A DNA stretch of 42,530 bases, taken from positions 1-42,530 of the forward strand of contig NZ_FNCE01000014.1 in assembly GCF_900100655.1 (NCBI RefSeq), in the 5' to 3' direction. Made by a program: the position numbers and the translations under genes. The DNA is from Limimonas halophila (lineage in GTDB: Bacteria; Pseudomonadota; Alphaproteobacteria; Kiloniellales; Rhodovibrionaceae). This document shows, one piece after another, positions 34,289 to 42,530 of the stretch; position 1 is the stretch's first letter, and each line of letters opens with the position of its first letter. The notes below the pieces were generated by a model, which did not search any database, had not been told where the DNA came from, and saw nothing but the letters and a program-made list of their open reading frames with translations.

Positions 34289-34420
34289 AAGATGATGCAC
34301 CCGCTTGTTCGCAGACGGGCACGCACCAGATCACGTCTGAAAGCGCAGGACGGCGCGGATGAAGCCCGGGCGCGCAGGCGTTACGCTTCTCCTCGCCCGC
34401 CATCGAAAGGAATCGAGGCC

Positions 34421-34987
34421 ATGGTGCAGCTCACCCGCATCTACACGCGCGGCGGCGACAAGGGGCAGACCTCGCTCGGCAGCGGCCGGCGCGTGCGCAA
34501 GCACGACCCGCGCGTGACCGCCTACGGCACGGTGGACGAGGCCAACGCCGCCATCGGCGTGGCGCGGCTGCACGTGCCCGAGGCCATCGACCGCATGCTG
34601 GTCCGCATCCAGAACGACCTCTTCGACGTGGGCGCGGACCTGTGCACGCCCGAGCAGGACGAGCCCGAATTCACGCCGCTGCGCGTCACCGAGGATCAGG
34701 TGGCGTGGCTGGAAGCGCGCGTGGACGAGATCAACGCGGACCTGCCGCCGCTCAAGTCCTTCGTGCTGCCGGGCGGGAGCGCGGGCGCCGCCCACCTGCA
34801 CCAGGCGCGCTGCATCGCCCGGCGGGCGGAACGCGACATCACGCTGCTGGCGGAGGACGAGGCCATCAACCTGGACGCCCTGCGCTACATGAACCGGCTG
34901 TCGGATCTGCTGTTCGTGCTGGCGCGCCACGCCAACGCCGACGGGGCCGGCGACGTGCTCTGGAAACCCGGGGAAAACCGGGCGTAA
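34421..34987 (+). CDS. Cob(I)alamin/corrinoid adenosyltransferase, PduO type
   Basis: A 188-aa PduO-family enzyme that transfers the adenosyl group of ATP to cob(I)alamin, making coenzyme B12. It has the ATP-binding N-terminus RIYTRGGDKGQTSL (residues 5-18), RKHDPRVTAYGTVDEANA, the RAERDI motif and MNRLSDLLFVLAR near the end. The ATG at 34421 is chosen because conservation begins there; the open frame goes back to 34292 into non-conserved sequence. It is followed by etfA after 137 bases with its own promoter-like sequence. Confidence 0.93.
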   Translation: MVQLTRIYTRGGDKGQTSLGSGRRVRKHDPRVTAYGTVDEANAAIGVARLHVPEAIDRMLVRIQNDLFDVGADLCTPEQDEPEFTPLRVTEDQVAWLEARVDEINADLPPLKSFVLPGGSAGAAHLHQARCIARRAERDITLLAEDEAINLDALRYMNRLSDLLFVLARHANADGAGDVLWKPGENRA

Positions 34988-35005
34988 AGCCGCATCTGGC
35001 CGGCC

Positions 35006-35034
35006 TTGACGCCCCATCGGGCGCCCCCTATCGT
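35006..35034 (+). promoter_or_regulatory. Sigma-70-type promoter candidate for etfA
   Basis: TTGACG (35006-35011), 17-base spacer, TATCGT (35029-35034). The -35 box matches five of six consensus bases and the spacing is ideal; the -10 box matches four of six. It lies 91 bases before the etfA ATG and 19 bases after the adenosyltransferase stop. Confidence 0.5.
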
Positions 35035-35124
35035 GCGCCGCGCTTTGCGGCGCGGCCCAAAGGGGCACGCCCGCCCATCAGCCGACACCATCGCGCCCAC
35101 CACACACCTCGTAAGGGAACACCC

Positions 35125-36072
35125 ATGAGCGTCCTGGTCATCGCCGATCACGACGGTCAGCAGCTCACGACGGGCACGCGCGCCACGCTGACGGCCGCCA
35201 AGGAGCTGAACGCGGACCGCATCGACATCCTCGTCGCCGGCCACGACTGCCGCGCCGTTGCCGAACAGGCCGCGCAGGCCGCCGGCGTGACAACCGTGTT
35301 CCTGGCGGACGGCGAGTCGCTGGCGCACAAGCTGGCGGAGAACATGGCGCCGCTGGTCGCCGAGCACGGCGCCAAGTACGATCACGTGTTCGCGCCGGCC
35401 TCCTCCACCGGCAAGAACGTCGTCGGCCGCGCCGCCGCGCTGATGGACGTGCAGCCGGTCGCCGACATCACGGGCGTGATCGGCGCCGACACCTTCCGCC
35501 GCCCGATCTACGCCGGCAACGCCATCGCCACGGTGCAGGCCGGCGCCGGCACCAAGGTCATCACGGTGCGCGGCACGGCGTTCGAGGGCGACGCGCTGGA
35601 GGGCGGCGGCGCCGCCATCGAGGAGGTCGCCGCACCGGGCGATCAGGGTCTGTCCAGCTTCGTCGGCCAGGAGCTGAGCCAGTCCGACCGGCCCGAGCTG
35701 GCCTCCGCGCGCATCGTCGTCTCCGGCGGCCGCGGCGTGGGCAGCGGCGAGAACTTCCAGCTCATCGAGCGCGTGGCCGACAAGATGGGCGCCGCCGTGG
35801 GCGCCAGCCGCGCGGCCGTGGACGCCGGCTTCATGCCCAACGACTACCAGGTCGGCCAGACCGGCAAGGTGGTCGCGCCGGACCTTTACATCGCCGTGGG
35901 CATCTCCGGCGCCATCCAGCACCTCGCCGGCATGAAGGACTCGAAGTACATCGCCGCCATCAACAAGGACGAGGAGGCCCCGATCTTCTCGGTGGCCGAC
36001 TACGGCCTCGTCGCCGACCTCTTCGAGGCGGTGCCGGAGCTGGAAAAGGAACTGGACAACGTCCAGTCCTGA
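35125..36072 (+). CDS. etfA: Electron transfer flavoprotein subunit alpha
   Basis: A 315-aa alpha subunit that binds the FAD accepting electrons from acyl-CoA dehydrogenases and passes them to ETF-ubiquinone oxidoreductase. The FAD region is [19 protein letters not shown] (from about 197), then [40 protein letters not shown] and [20 protein letters not shown] precedes the ATG. In related bacteria etfB normally lies immediately upstream, but none is found here: the upstream gap is 137 bases and the gene before it is the adenosyltransferase. hbd follows downstream, so fatty-acid or butyrate metabolism is the likely context. Confidence 0.96.
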   Translation: MSVLVIADHDGQQLTTGTRATLTAAKELNADRIDILVAGHDCRAVAEQAAQAAGVTTVFLADGESLAHKLAENMAPLVAEHGAKYDHVFAPASSTGKNVVGRAAALMDVQPVADITGVIGADTFRRPIYAGNAIATVQAGAGTKVITVRGTAFEGDALEGGGAAIEEVAAPGDQGLSSFVGQELSQSDRPELASARIVVSGGRGVGSGENFQLIERVADKMGAAVGASRAAVDAGFMPNDYQVGQTGKVVAPDLYIAVGISGAIQHLAGMKDSKYIAAINKDEEAPIFSVADYGLVADLFEAVPELEKELDNVQS

Positions 36073-36084
36073 GCGCGACGCTGA

Positions 36085-36119
36085 CGGCCCCGGCGCGGCC
36101 CGCCGCCGTGCCGGGGCCG
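36085..36119 (+). terminator. Hairpin between etfA and hbd
   Basis: CGGCCCCGGC (36085-36094) with GCCGGGGCCG (36110-36119), a 10-base perfect stem with a 15-base loop, 12 bases after the etfA stop. No U-run follows, so it may reduce read-through into hbd or protect the etfA 3' end. Confidence 0.55.
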
Positions 36120-36165
36120 GGCGCGGCACACGCGCCGGGCGGTTTCACGCGGCCGGACGGGCGCC

Positions 36166-37080
36166 ATGCTCAACCAGACCGACGACCGGCCCATCGTGGG
36201 TTCGGACGAGATTAAGCGCGTGGGCGTGATCGGCGCCGGGCAGATGGGCGGCGGCATCGCCCAGACGCTGGCCCAGTGCGGCTACGGCGTGCGCCTGCTG
36301 GACCAGGACCAGGCGAGCCTGGACGCCGGCCTCGCCAGAATCCGCAAGAACCTGGATCGCGGCGTGGAGCGCGGGCGCATCGACGCGGAAACGCGCGACG
36401 CGGCGATCGAGCGCATTTCCACCGGCCTCGACTACAGCCAGTTCGGCGATTGCGACGTCGTCATCGAGGCGGCGACCGAGGACGAGGCGATCAAGCGCCA
36501 GATCCTGAAGGCGCTGGTGCCGCACCTGCGCCCCGACGCCATCGTCGCGACCAACACCTCCTCCATCTCCATCACCCGCTTGGCGGCGATGACCGACCGG
36601 CCGGGCCGGTTCATGGGCATGCACTTCATGAACCCCGTGCCGGTCATGCGGCTGGTGGAGCTGATCCGCGGCATCGCTACCGAGGAGACGACCTTCCGGG
36701 TGGTGCGCGATTTGGCGCTCAAGCTCGGCAAGACGCCGGCCGTGGCCGAGGACTTCCCGGCCTTCATCGTCAACCGCATCCTGCTGCCGATGATCAACGA
36801 GGCGGTCTACGTCCTCTACGAGGGCGTGGGCGGCGTCGAATCCATCGACACGGCGATGAAGCTGGGCGCCAACCATCCCATGGGCCCGCTGGAACTGGCC
36901 GACTTCATCGGCCTGGACACCTGCCTGGCCGTGATGCACGTGCTCCACAACGGCCTCGCCGACAGCAAGTACCGCCCCTGCCCGCTGCTGGTGAAGTACT
37001 GCGAGGCCGGCTGGTACGGGCGCAAAGTGGGCCGCGGCTTTTACGACTACAGCGGCGACACGCCGGTGCCGACGCGGTAA
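36166..37080 (+). CDS. hbd: 3-hydroxybutyryl-CoA dehydrogenase
   Basis: A 304-aa NAD(P)-dependent dehydrogenase of the short 3-hydroxyacyl-CoA dehydrogenase class, interconverting acetoacetyl-CoA and 3-hydroxybutyryl-CoA. The Rossmann loop is [13 protein letters not shown] (residues 24-36); [10 protein letters not shown] and the catalytic His in [11 protein letters not shown] follow, then [19 protein letters not shown] and the C-terminal [18 protein letters not shown]. The length fits stand-alone Hbd. It follows etfA and is convergent with the histidine kinase gene, whose stop is 12 bases away. Confidence 0.95.
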   Translation: MLNQTDDRPIVGSDEIKRVGVIGAGQMGGGIAQTLAQCGYGVRLLDQDQASLDAGLARIRKNLDRGVERGRIDAETRDAAIERISTGLDYSQFGDCDVVIEAATEDEAIKRQILKALVPHLRPDAIVATNTSSISITRLAAMTDRPGRFMGMHFMNPVPVMRLVELIRGIATEETTFRVVRDLALKLGKTPAVAEDFPAFIVNRILLPMINEAVYVLYEGVGGVESIDTAMKLGANHPMGPLELADFIGLDTCLAVMHVLHNGLADSKYRPCPLLVKYCEAGWYGRKVGRGFYDYSGDTPVPTR

Positions 37081-37092
37081 CGGGCGCCGCTT

Positions 37093-38970
37093 TTATCTTC
37101 CGCCCGCGGCGGCAACCCGTTCGGCCGGGAGATAGAGGCGCGCCACCGTGCCCGCGCCCGGCTCGCCCGCCAGGTCCAGCGACCCGCCGTGCAGTTCGAT
37201 CAGGTTGCGTGTGATGCTCAGTCCCAGGCCCGTGCCGCCTTTGTGGTCGCGCGAAAGCTGACTGACCGCCTGCTCGAAGGGCTGAATCACGCGCTCGCGG
37301 TCCTCCGCGGCGATGCCGGGGCCGGTGTCGGCAACCTCAATCGTCACGCCGCCATCCGCCGTCATCCGCCCCTGCAGGCGCACCGCGCCGTCCCGTCCCG
37401 CGAACTTGACGCCGTTGGCCAGCAGGTTGAGCAGCATCTGCCGGAGCGCGCGCGCATCGGCCCAGAGGTGGGGCAGGTCCGCCGGCAGCTCGTCCGCCAG
37501 CTCGACGCCGGCCCGCTCCGCCTGGGGTCCCACCATGCGCAGGCTGGGCGCCGCCACCTCGCGCGGCGCGACCCAGTCCTCGTCGAGGTTGTAGGCGCCG
37601 CGCTCCAGCTTCGCCATGTCCAGCACGTCGTCCACCAGCGCCAGCAGATGCTGGCCGCTTTCGTGGATCGTCTCCGCGTAGCCCGCGTAGGTCGCCACGT
37701 CGTCGCCGAAGAGGCGCCGCCGGATGACGTCGGCGAAACCGATGACCGCGTTCAGGGGCGTGCGCAGCTCGTGGTTCATCGTGGACAGAAAGCGGGTTTT
37801 CGCCGCGTCCGCCGCGGCAGCCCGGTCGCGCGCCTCGCGCAGCTCGCGCTCCAGCCGCTTGTGGGCCGTGATGTCGCGGAAGAACCAGACGCGGCCAAGA
37901 TACCCCCCGTCGCGATCGCGCATCGGGCCGGTGTAGCGTTCCACGACGCGGCCATCGGTGAGCGCGATCTCGTCGTAGCCGATTTCGGCCGGGTCGGCCG
38001 CGAGCTTGCGCATGCGGGCGAGAAAGGCGGCGGGGTTGGCGACCTGGCTCTGGGCGTAGCGGAACAGCTCGTCGCCGTCGTTCTCGTCGATCAGCTCCGG
38101 CGGCATGTTCCAGATTTCCAGAAAACGCCGGTTGTGGAAGATGGGGCGGCGGCGGTCGTCCACCACCAGGATGCCGTCGGGCGACAGCTCCGACAGCGTT
38201 TCGTGGAACGCCGTGCGGTAGCGCAGGTCCGCCTGCGCGCTGCGTTCCGCGCTGATGTCGTGGACCGTGACGAGAAGGCACGCCTGACCCGCGAGCCAGA
38301 AGGGCGCGTAGGCTACCCGCGCGGGAAAGGTGCGCCCGTCCAGCCGCGACAGCTCCGTTTCCAGCTCCGTGAAACCGCCGTGTTCCGCCAACCGCGCCAT
38401 CGCCGCCTCGCGGTCCTCGGGCACGGCGTGAAAGGCTCCGGCCGTGTAGCCGGCCAGCGGCTCGCAGTCCGGGCGGCACGGCGCGCGCAGCAGCGCGTTC
38501 AGGCGCCGGCTGGCAACGTAGACGCAGCCGTCGCTGGGGCGCGCGAGGGCCATGGGAATGGGCGCCTCGCGGATCAGCGAGCGCACCCGGTCGTCGAGCG
38601 CGTCCGGTGGTTCAGCGTCCTCGGCCACGGGGCCGGCAAGCGCGGCCGCCGCCTCGCGGCTCAGGAAGCCGTCCGCGTCGGCCGCCCGGCGGGCCCGCGC
38701 CAGCTGCTCCGCCGTCGGCGTCGGGTCCCCGGCGCTCAGCCCGCAAAACCAGCGGTACGACAGCCGGTCGGCCAGTTCACCGGCGAACACCGCGTCGCCC
38801 AGGCGCTGGGCGTGCTGAAGGAGAATCGCGTGCGCCAGAACCCCTGCATCCGCCTCGTCAGCGGCATGCGGCCGGATGCGCGCCATCAGGCCCGCCCAAT
38901 CGAGGCGGGCGCGCGCTTCGGCGAGGGCTTCGACATCGGGCCCGGCCGTCCGCAGGGGCACCACCGTCAT
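37093..38970 (-). CDS. PAS sensor histidine kinase with an N-terminal transposase-like domain
   Basis: A 625-aa soluble kinase. Residues about 20-110 ([20 protein letters not shown], then [17 protein letters not shown]) strongly recall the N-terminal domain of IS5/InsH transposases (an LSD-x-ELE-x-LADRLSFRRFxGL-D-PxPD pattern). Two PAS regions follow (about 130-240 ending [11 protein letters not shown], and 250-370 ending [12 protein letters not shown]), a coiled coil (370-392), HisKA with His400 in [19 protein letters not shown], and an ATPase with [18 protein letters not shown] and [13 protein letters not shown]. No transmembrane segment or receiver domain is seen. No IS end or transposase remnant is nearby. 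The ATG at 38970 has a weak ribosome site. Confidence 0.88.
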   Translation of the reverse strand: MTVVPLRTAGPDVEALAEARARLDWAGLMARIRPHAADEADAGVLAHAILLQHAQRLGDAVFAGELADRLSYRWFCGLSAGDPTPTAEQLARARRAADADGFLSREAAAALAGPVAEDAEPPDALDDRVRSLIREAPIPMALARPSDGCVYVASRRLNALLRAPCRPDCEPLAGYTAGAFHAVPEDREAAMARLAEHGGFTELETELSRLDGRTFPARVAYAPFWLAGQACLLVTVHDISAERSAQADLRYRTAFHETLSELSPDGILVVDDRRRPIFHNRRFLEIWNMPPELIDENDGDELFRYAQSQVANPAAFLARMRKLAADPAEIGYDEIALTDGRVVERYTGPMRDRDGGYLGRVWFFRDITAHKRLERELREARDRAAAADAAKTRFLSTMNHELRTPLNAVIGFADVIRRRLFGDDVATYAGYAETIHESGQHLLALVDDVLDMAKLERGAYNLDEDWVAPREVAAPSLRMVGPQAERAGVELADELPADLPHLWADARALRQMLLNLLANGVKFAGRDGAVRLQGRMTADGGVTIEVADTGPGIAAEDRERVIQPFEQAVSQLSRDHKGGTGLGLSITRNLIELHGGSLDLAGEPGAGTVARLYLPAERVAAAGGR

Positions 38971-39047
38971 GCCGCCGAGCGTGCGGGCAACCGGGTTTCG
39001 ATACGTTTAAGCTCGAAAAGCTGTGCGATAACCGCGCGCGGCGCGAA

Positions 39048-39635
39048 TCAGCCCCCGTTGCCCTCGGCCTTGTCCGCGTAGTGCCGCAGGAAGGCCTGCA
39101 CGTTGTCGCTGTTCCAGTCCAGCGGGCCGGTGACGTTGCCGATCACCCGGCCCTCGGCGTCGAGCACGAAGGTGGTGGGCATGGCGCGCACGTCGAAGGC
39201 GCGCGCCAGCTTGCCGTCGGAATCCAGGTAGATGGGCAACTCGGGCACGTCCACGCGGTTCTTCAGGAAGGGGCCCACGGCGTCCATGCCGCCGCGGTCC
39301 TGCGACACGGCCAGCACGTGAACCCCGGCGTCGCGCATGTCCGTGTGCAGGGCCTCCAGGGTGGGCATCTCCTCGACGCAGGGGGCACACCACGTGGCCC
39401 AGAAGTTGAGGACCAGCACCTCGCCCTCGAAATCGGCGAGCGTGACCCGCTCGCCCTCGCGGGTCTTGAACGCCACGTCCGGCGTGCTCTGGGGCGACTT
39501 GCGCAGCTCCATGCGCTCGCCGAAACTGCCCTTCAGCGGCGGTCCCCCCGCGCTCGCCGGGACGGCCGAGAGCACGCCCACGCCCAGCAGCAGCGCGGCG
39601 CAGACACCGATCAGGCCAAGCTTTCCTTCGCGCAT
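39048..39635 (-). CDS. TlpA/ResA-type thioredoxin-fold protein
   Basis: A 195-aa thiol-disulphide protein anchored or exported by an N-terminal hydrophobic segment ([20 protein letters not shown], cut probable near residue 29). The active site is WCAPC (Cys83, Cys86) in [20 protein letters not shown], with the cis-Pro in AMPTTFVLD. Such proteins keep cysteines reduced in the periplasm, often for cytochrome c or oxidase assembly. The start at 39635 is divergent from argH, 24 bases apart. It could share a transcript with the histidine kinase 77 bases downstream. Confidence 0.93.
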   Translation of the reverse strand: MREGKLGLIGVCAALLLGVGVLSAVPASAGGPPLKGSFGERMELRKSPQSTPDVAFKTREGERVTLADFEGEVLVLNFWATWCAPCVEEMPTLEALHTDMRDAGVHVLAVSQDRGGMDAVGPFLKNRVDVPELPIYLDSDGKLARAFDVRAMPTTFVLDAEGRVIGNVTGPLDWNSDNVQAFLRHYADKAEGNGG

Positions 39636-39659
39636 CGCGTTCGCTATCCCTTGCCCATC

Positions 39660-41069
39660 ATGAGCGACGATCCCACAGCCAACGACGAGCAGCCGAGCGC
39701 CATCTGGGGCGGCCGCTTCACCGGCGGCCCCGCCGCGGCGATGCGCGCCATCAACCCGTCGATCGGCTTCGACCAGCGCTTGTACGCCGAGGACATCGAC
39801 GCCAGCAAGGCGCACAGCGCCATGCTGGCGCATCAGGGCATCATAGCCGAAGCCGACGACGCAGCCATCCGCGACGGACTCGAGACCATTCGTCGCGAGA
39901 TCGAGGCCGGCACCTTCACCTTCTCGGCCGCGCTGGAAGACATCCACATGAACGTGGAAGCGCGGCTGACGGAACTGGTGGGCGAGCCCGGCCGGCGCCT
40001 GCACACCGCGCGCTCGCGCAACGACCAGATCGCCACCGACCTGCGCCTGTGGGTGCGCGGCGCCATCGACCGCCTGGACGGCGAGCTGGCGGCGGTCCAG
40101 AAGGCCCTGATCGAGCAGGCCGAAAACGGTGCCGAGCTGGTGATGCCGGGCTACACCCACCTGCAGGCGGCGCAGCCCGTCACGCTCGGCCACCACATGC
40201 TCGCCTACGTCGAGATGTTCGGCCGCGACCGCGGACGCCTGGCGGACGCGCGCAAGCGCCTCAACGAATGCCCGCTGGGCGCGGCGGCGCTGGCGGGCAC
40301 GGCCTTCCCCATCGACCGCGGGATGACCGCCGAAGCCCTCGGCTTCGACGCGCCCACGGCGAACAGCCTGGACAGCGTCGCCGACCGCGACTTCGCGCTG
40401 GAATTCCTCGGCGCCGCCAGCATCGCGGCGACGCACCTCTCGCGCCTTTCGGAAGAGCTGGTGATCTGGTGCAGCGAGGGCTTCGCCTTCGTCGAGCTGT
40501 CGGACGCCTTCACCACCGGCAGCTCCATCATGCCGCAGAAGAAGAACCCCGACGGCGCGGAGCTGGTGCGCGCCAAGGCGGGGCGCGTGATCGGCGGGCT
40601 GATCAACCTGCTGACCGTGATGAAGGGCCTGCCGATGGCCTACGGCAAGGACATGCAGGAGGACAAGGAGCCCGTCTTCGACGCGGCCGACACCCTGGAG
40701 CTGTGCCTCGCCTGCACCGCCGGCATGATCGCCGACATGACGCCCAACGCCGAAAACCTGCGCGCGGCCACGCAGCGCGGCTTCCTCACCGCCACGGACC
40801 TCGCCGACTGGCTGGTGCGCGAGGCGGGCATGCCCTTCCGCGAGGCGCACCACGTCACCGGCCGGCTGGTGGCGCTGGCCGAGCGCACGGGCCGCGACCT
40901 GCCGGAACTGACGCTGGCGGAGATGCAGGCGGAGGACGCGCGGATCACCGAGGACATCTTCGGCGTGCTGACCGTGGAGCGCAGCGTCGCCAGCCGCACC
41001 TCCCTCGGCGGCACGGCGCCCGACACCGTGCGCGCGGCGGCCGCCCGCGCGCGGGAGCGCTTCCTGTGA
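39660..41069 (+). CDS. argH: Argininosuccinate lyase
   Basis: A 469-aa homotetrameric enzyme splitting argininosuccinate into arginine and fumarate. The start [20 protein letters not shown] precedes the conserved region; [33 protein letters not shown] (catalytic His) and the superfamily signature [12 protein letters not shown] (near residue 288) are intact. The length fits family members. It overlaps the lipoprotein gene by 4 bases (GTGA) and this in turn overlaps lysA, giving an arginine-lysine biosynthetic block typical of this bacterial group. Confidence 0.97.
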   Translation: MSDDPTANDEQPSAIWGGRFTGGPAAAMRAINPSIGFDQRLYAEDIDASKAHSAMLAHQGIIAEADDAAIRDGLETIRREIEAGTFTFSAALEDIHMNVEARLTELVGEPGRRLHTARSRNDQIATDLRLWVRGAIDRLDGELAAVQKALIEQAENGAELVMPGYTHLQAAQPVTLGHHMLAYVEMFGRDRGRLADARKRLNECPLGAAALAGTAFPIDRGMTAEALGFDAPTANSLDSVADRDFALEFLGAASIAATHLSRLSEELVIWCSEGFAFVELSDAFTTGSSIMPQKKNPDGAELVRAKAGRVIGGLINLLTVMKGLPMAYGKDMQEDKEPVFDAADTLELCLACTAGMIADMTPNAENLRAATQRGFLTATDLADWLVREAGMPFREAHHVTGRLVALAERTGRDLPELTLAEMQAEDARITEDIFGVLTVERSVASRTSLGGTAPDTVRAAAARARERFL

Positions 41070-41263
41070 CGGCGCGGGTCGCCGCGGCGCTGATGCTGGC
41101 CGCGCTCGCGGCCGCGGCCTGCGGCAAGCGCGGCACGCTGGAGCCGCCGGAGGGCTCGACCTACCCGCGCACCTACCCCGCACCGGAAACGGTCGTGCCC
41201 CAAACCGACAGCCCCGATTCCACCGACAGCACCGACGACGCCCCGACCGGGAGCACCACGTGA
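41066..41263 (+). CDS. Small lipoprotein (LptM-like)
   Basis: A 65-aa lipoprotein starting with GTG at 41066, overlapping the argH stop. The signal segment [15 protein letters not shown] ends in a lipobox whose Cys is followed by [19 protein letters not shown], the CGxxGxLxxP pattern of the small lipoproteins found between argH and lysA, related to LptM, which assists LPS-transport complex maturation. The C-terminal tail is rich in Asp, Ser and Thr ([14 protein letters not shown]). The stop overlaps the lysA start by 4 bases. Function is inferred from family and place only. Confidence 0.82.
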   Translation: MTARVAAALMLAALAAAACGKRGTLEPPEGSTYPRTYPAPETVVPQTDSPDSTDSTDDAPTGSTT

Positions 41264-42530
41264 CGGGTTTCGCCTACCACGAGGGCCGCCTGCACGCCGA
41301 GGCGGTTCCGCTGGACACCGTGGCGGCGCAGGTGGGAACGCCCTGCTACGTCTACAGCCAGGACGCCATGCAGGCGGCCTTCGACCGCTTCGCCGGGGCG
41401 CTGGAAAGCGCCACGCGGCGCAAGCCGCTGGTCTGCTTCGCCGTGAAGGCGAACGGCAACCTCTCGGTGCTGCGCGCCCTGGCCGCGCGCGGCGCGGGCG
41501 CGGACGTCGTCTCGGGCGGGGAGCTGCGCCGGGCGCTGGCGGCCGGGATCTCGCCCCACCGCATCGTCTTCTCCGGCGTGGGCAAGACGCGCGACGAGCT
41601 GGCCTACGCGCTGGAAAGCGGCATCCACCAGATCAATGTGGAATCCCAGCCCGAGCTGGAGCTGCTGGGCGAGCTGACGAACGAAATGGGGGTGCGCGCG
41701 CCCGTGGGCATCCGCGTGAACCCGGACGTGGACGCCAGCACGCACCACAAGATCGCCACGGGCCGCGCGGGCGACAAGTTCGGCATCGACGCGCCCGACG
41801 TCGGCGAGGTGCTGGAAACCGCACGCCGCTTCTCGCGCCTGGACGTGGTGGCGCTCGCGGTCCACATCGGCTCGCACATCTACGACCTCTCGGCGTTCGA
41901 GCGCGCCTTCAACCGCCTGACGGCGATGTACGGCGAGCTGCGCGCCGAGGGCTGGCCGCTGCGCCGCCTGGACATGGGCGGCGGCCTGGGCATCGCCTAC
42001 GACGACGCCACACCGCCGCCGGACCCCGAGGCCTACGCCGAGGTGGTGGCGCGCAGCGTGGGCACGCTGGACGCCGAGCTGGCGTTCGAGCCGGGGCGCT
42101 TCCTGGTGGCGAACGCTGGCGTCCTCGTGACGCGCGTGACCTACGTGAAGCCCGGCCGCGCGCGGCCCTTCGTGGTGGTGGACGCAGGCATGAACGACCT
42201 CATCCGCCCGGCGCTCTACGACGCGCACCACGCCATCACGCCCGTGGCCGAGCCGCACGGCCACGCGGGGCTGTCGCCGGTCGACGTCGTCGGCCCCGTC
42301 TGCGAGACGGCCGACACCTTCGCCACGGCGCGCTCCCTGCCGCCGATCGCCCAGGACGATCTTCTGGCGATCCGCTCCGCCGGGGCCTATGGCGCGGTCA
42401 TGGCGTCGATGTACAATGCGCGGCTGCCGGCGCCCGAAGTGATGGTCCACGGCAACCGCTGGGCCGTCGTCCAGCGTCCGCCGGACCACGACGCCGTGAT
42501 GGCGATGCAACCAGTGGCGGACTGGCTGAC
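41260..42530 (+). CDS. lysA: Diaminopimelate decarboxylase (runs off the window end)
   Basis: A PLP-dependent fold III decarboxylase making lysine from meso-diaminopimelate. The start is GTG at 41260, overlapping the lipoprotein stop. The PLP Lys is Lys63 in FAVKANGNLSV; GAGADVVSGGELRRAL, the HIGSHIYDL segment, MGGGLGIAYDD, FEPGRFLVANAG and the active-site VCETADTF (Cys) all follow in order. The frame is open to the end of the window (423 codons seen) and, compared with usual lengths near 420 residues, is probably nearly complete with only the last few codons missing. No stop codon is present. Confidence 0.95.
   Translation, partial: MTGFAYHEGRLHAEAVPLDTVAAQVGTPCYVYSQDAMQAAFDRFAGALESATRRKPLVCFAVKANGNLSVLRALAARGAGADVVSGGELRRALAAGISPHRIVFSGVGKTRDELAYALESGIHQINVESQPELELLGELTNEMGVRAPVGIRVNPDVDASTHHKIATGRAGDKFGIDAPDVGEVLETARRFSRLDVVALAVHIGSHIYDLSAFERAFNRLTAMYGELRAEGWPLRRLDMGGGLGIAYDDATPPPDPEAYAEVVARSVGTLDAELAFEPGRFLVANAGVLVTRVTYVKPGRARPFVVVDAGMNDLIRPALYDAHHAITPVAEPHGHAGLSPVDVVGPVCETADTFATARSLPPIAQDDLLAIRSAGAYGAVMASMYNARLPAPEVMVHGNRWAVVQRPPDHDAVMAMQPVADWL

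Noticed and set aside
37093-38970. Recent IS5 insertion fused to a kinase
   Set aside because: No transposase catalytic region, IS ends or change of base composition; an old domain fusion fits better.

Overview
The window is very GC-rich (GC-rich third codon positions throughout) and looks like chromosomal DNA of an alphaproteobacterium of the Rhodospirillales/Rhodovibrionales type. Pointers are the F1 ATP synthase order atpH-A-G-D-C placed just after priA, the block argH - small lipoprotein - lysA, the block cobalamin adenosyltransferase - etfA - 3-hydroxybutyryl-CoA dehydrogenase, and proteins with many acidic residues (for example an acidic insert in AtpG), which suggests a halotolerant or halophilic lifestyle. 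The taxonomic placement is inference; no rRNA or tRNA gene is seen.

Layout. 1-4.8 kb: a dispersed palindromic repeat, an M20 metallopeptidase, two uncharacterised genes, a PilZ protein and a large pentapeptide-repeat protein. 4.8-8.6 kb: a sirtuin (cobB) divergent from a tightly overlapped group of low-molecular-weight tyrosine phosphatase, fructosamine/ribulosamine-3-kinase family protein and EamA transporter, then an RNA 2',3'-cyclic phosphodiesterase. 8.6-11.3 kb: a PAS histidine kinase downstream of a catalytically dead EAL protein. 11.5-16.8 kb: a uracil-DNA glycosylase, an amino-acid-type solute-binding protein and a complete TRAP transporter (dctP-dctQ-dctM) with operator-like and intercistronic hairpins. 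16.8-21.7 kb is the most accessory-looking part: a controller-type (C-protein-like) regulator with a C-box-like operator, an unknown 147-aa gene, a beta-solenoid membrane protein, DUF29 and DUF1848 genes, and several kinds of palindromic repeat. 21.7-30.6 kb: DUF484, fructose-6-phosphate aldolase/transaldolase, priA and the atpHAGDC operon with an intrinsic terminator. 30.7-34.4 kb: a diiron ferritin-like protein, a GPH-type MFS transporter with a DUF6134 protein, and dense repeats. 34.4-37.1 kb: adenosyltransferase, etfA (with no etfB beside it) and hbd. 37.1-39.6 kb: a second histidine kinase whose N-terminus resembles an IS5-type transposase N-terminal domain, and a TlpA-like thioredoxin. 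39.7 kb to the end: argH, an LptM-like lipoprotein and lysA (cut by the window end), joined by 4-bp GTGA overlaps.

The strongest non-genic signals are three repeat systems. R1 is a 139-210 bp mosaic palindromic element with three copies (124-333, 31734-31872, 34117-34288) whose main stem shows three compensatory base-pair changes. R2 is an approximately 85 bp element with three copies (21595-21678, 31639-31724, 31970-32054), each starting exactly at the stop codon of a gene and running downstream of it in the same relative orientation. A run of five to six consecutive hairpins at 19780-19890 shares an exact 25-bp hairpin module, inverted, with R1 copy 1. Together they suggest a modular family of mobile or RNA-level palindromes in this genome.

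Functional links inferred from gene order: sirtuin, phosphatase and sugar-amine kinase could form a repair group for non-enzymatic protein damage; PilZ, pentapeptide and dead-EAL proteins hint at cyclic-di-GMP-linked or protein-scaffold signalling; the TRAP transporter probably imports an organic acid with a Na+ gradient.
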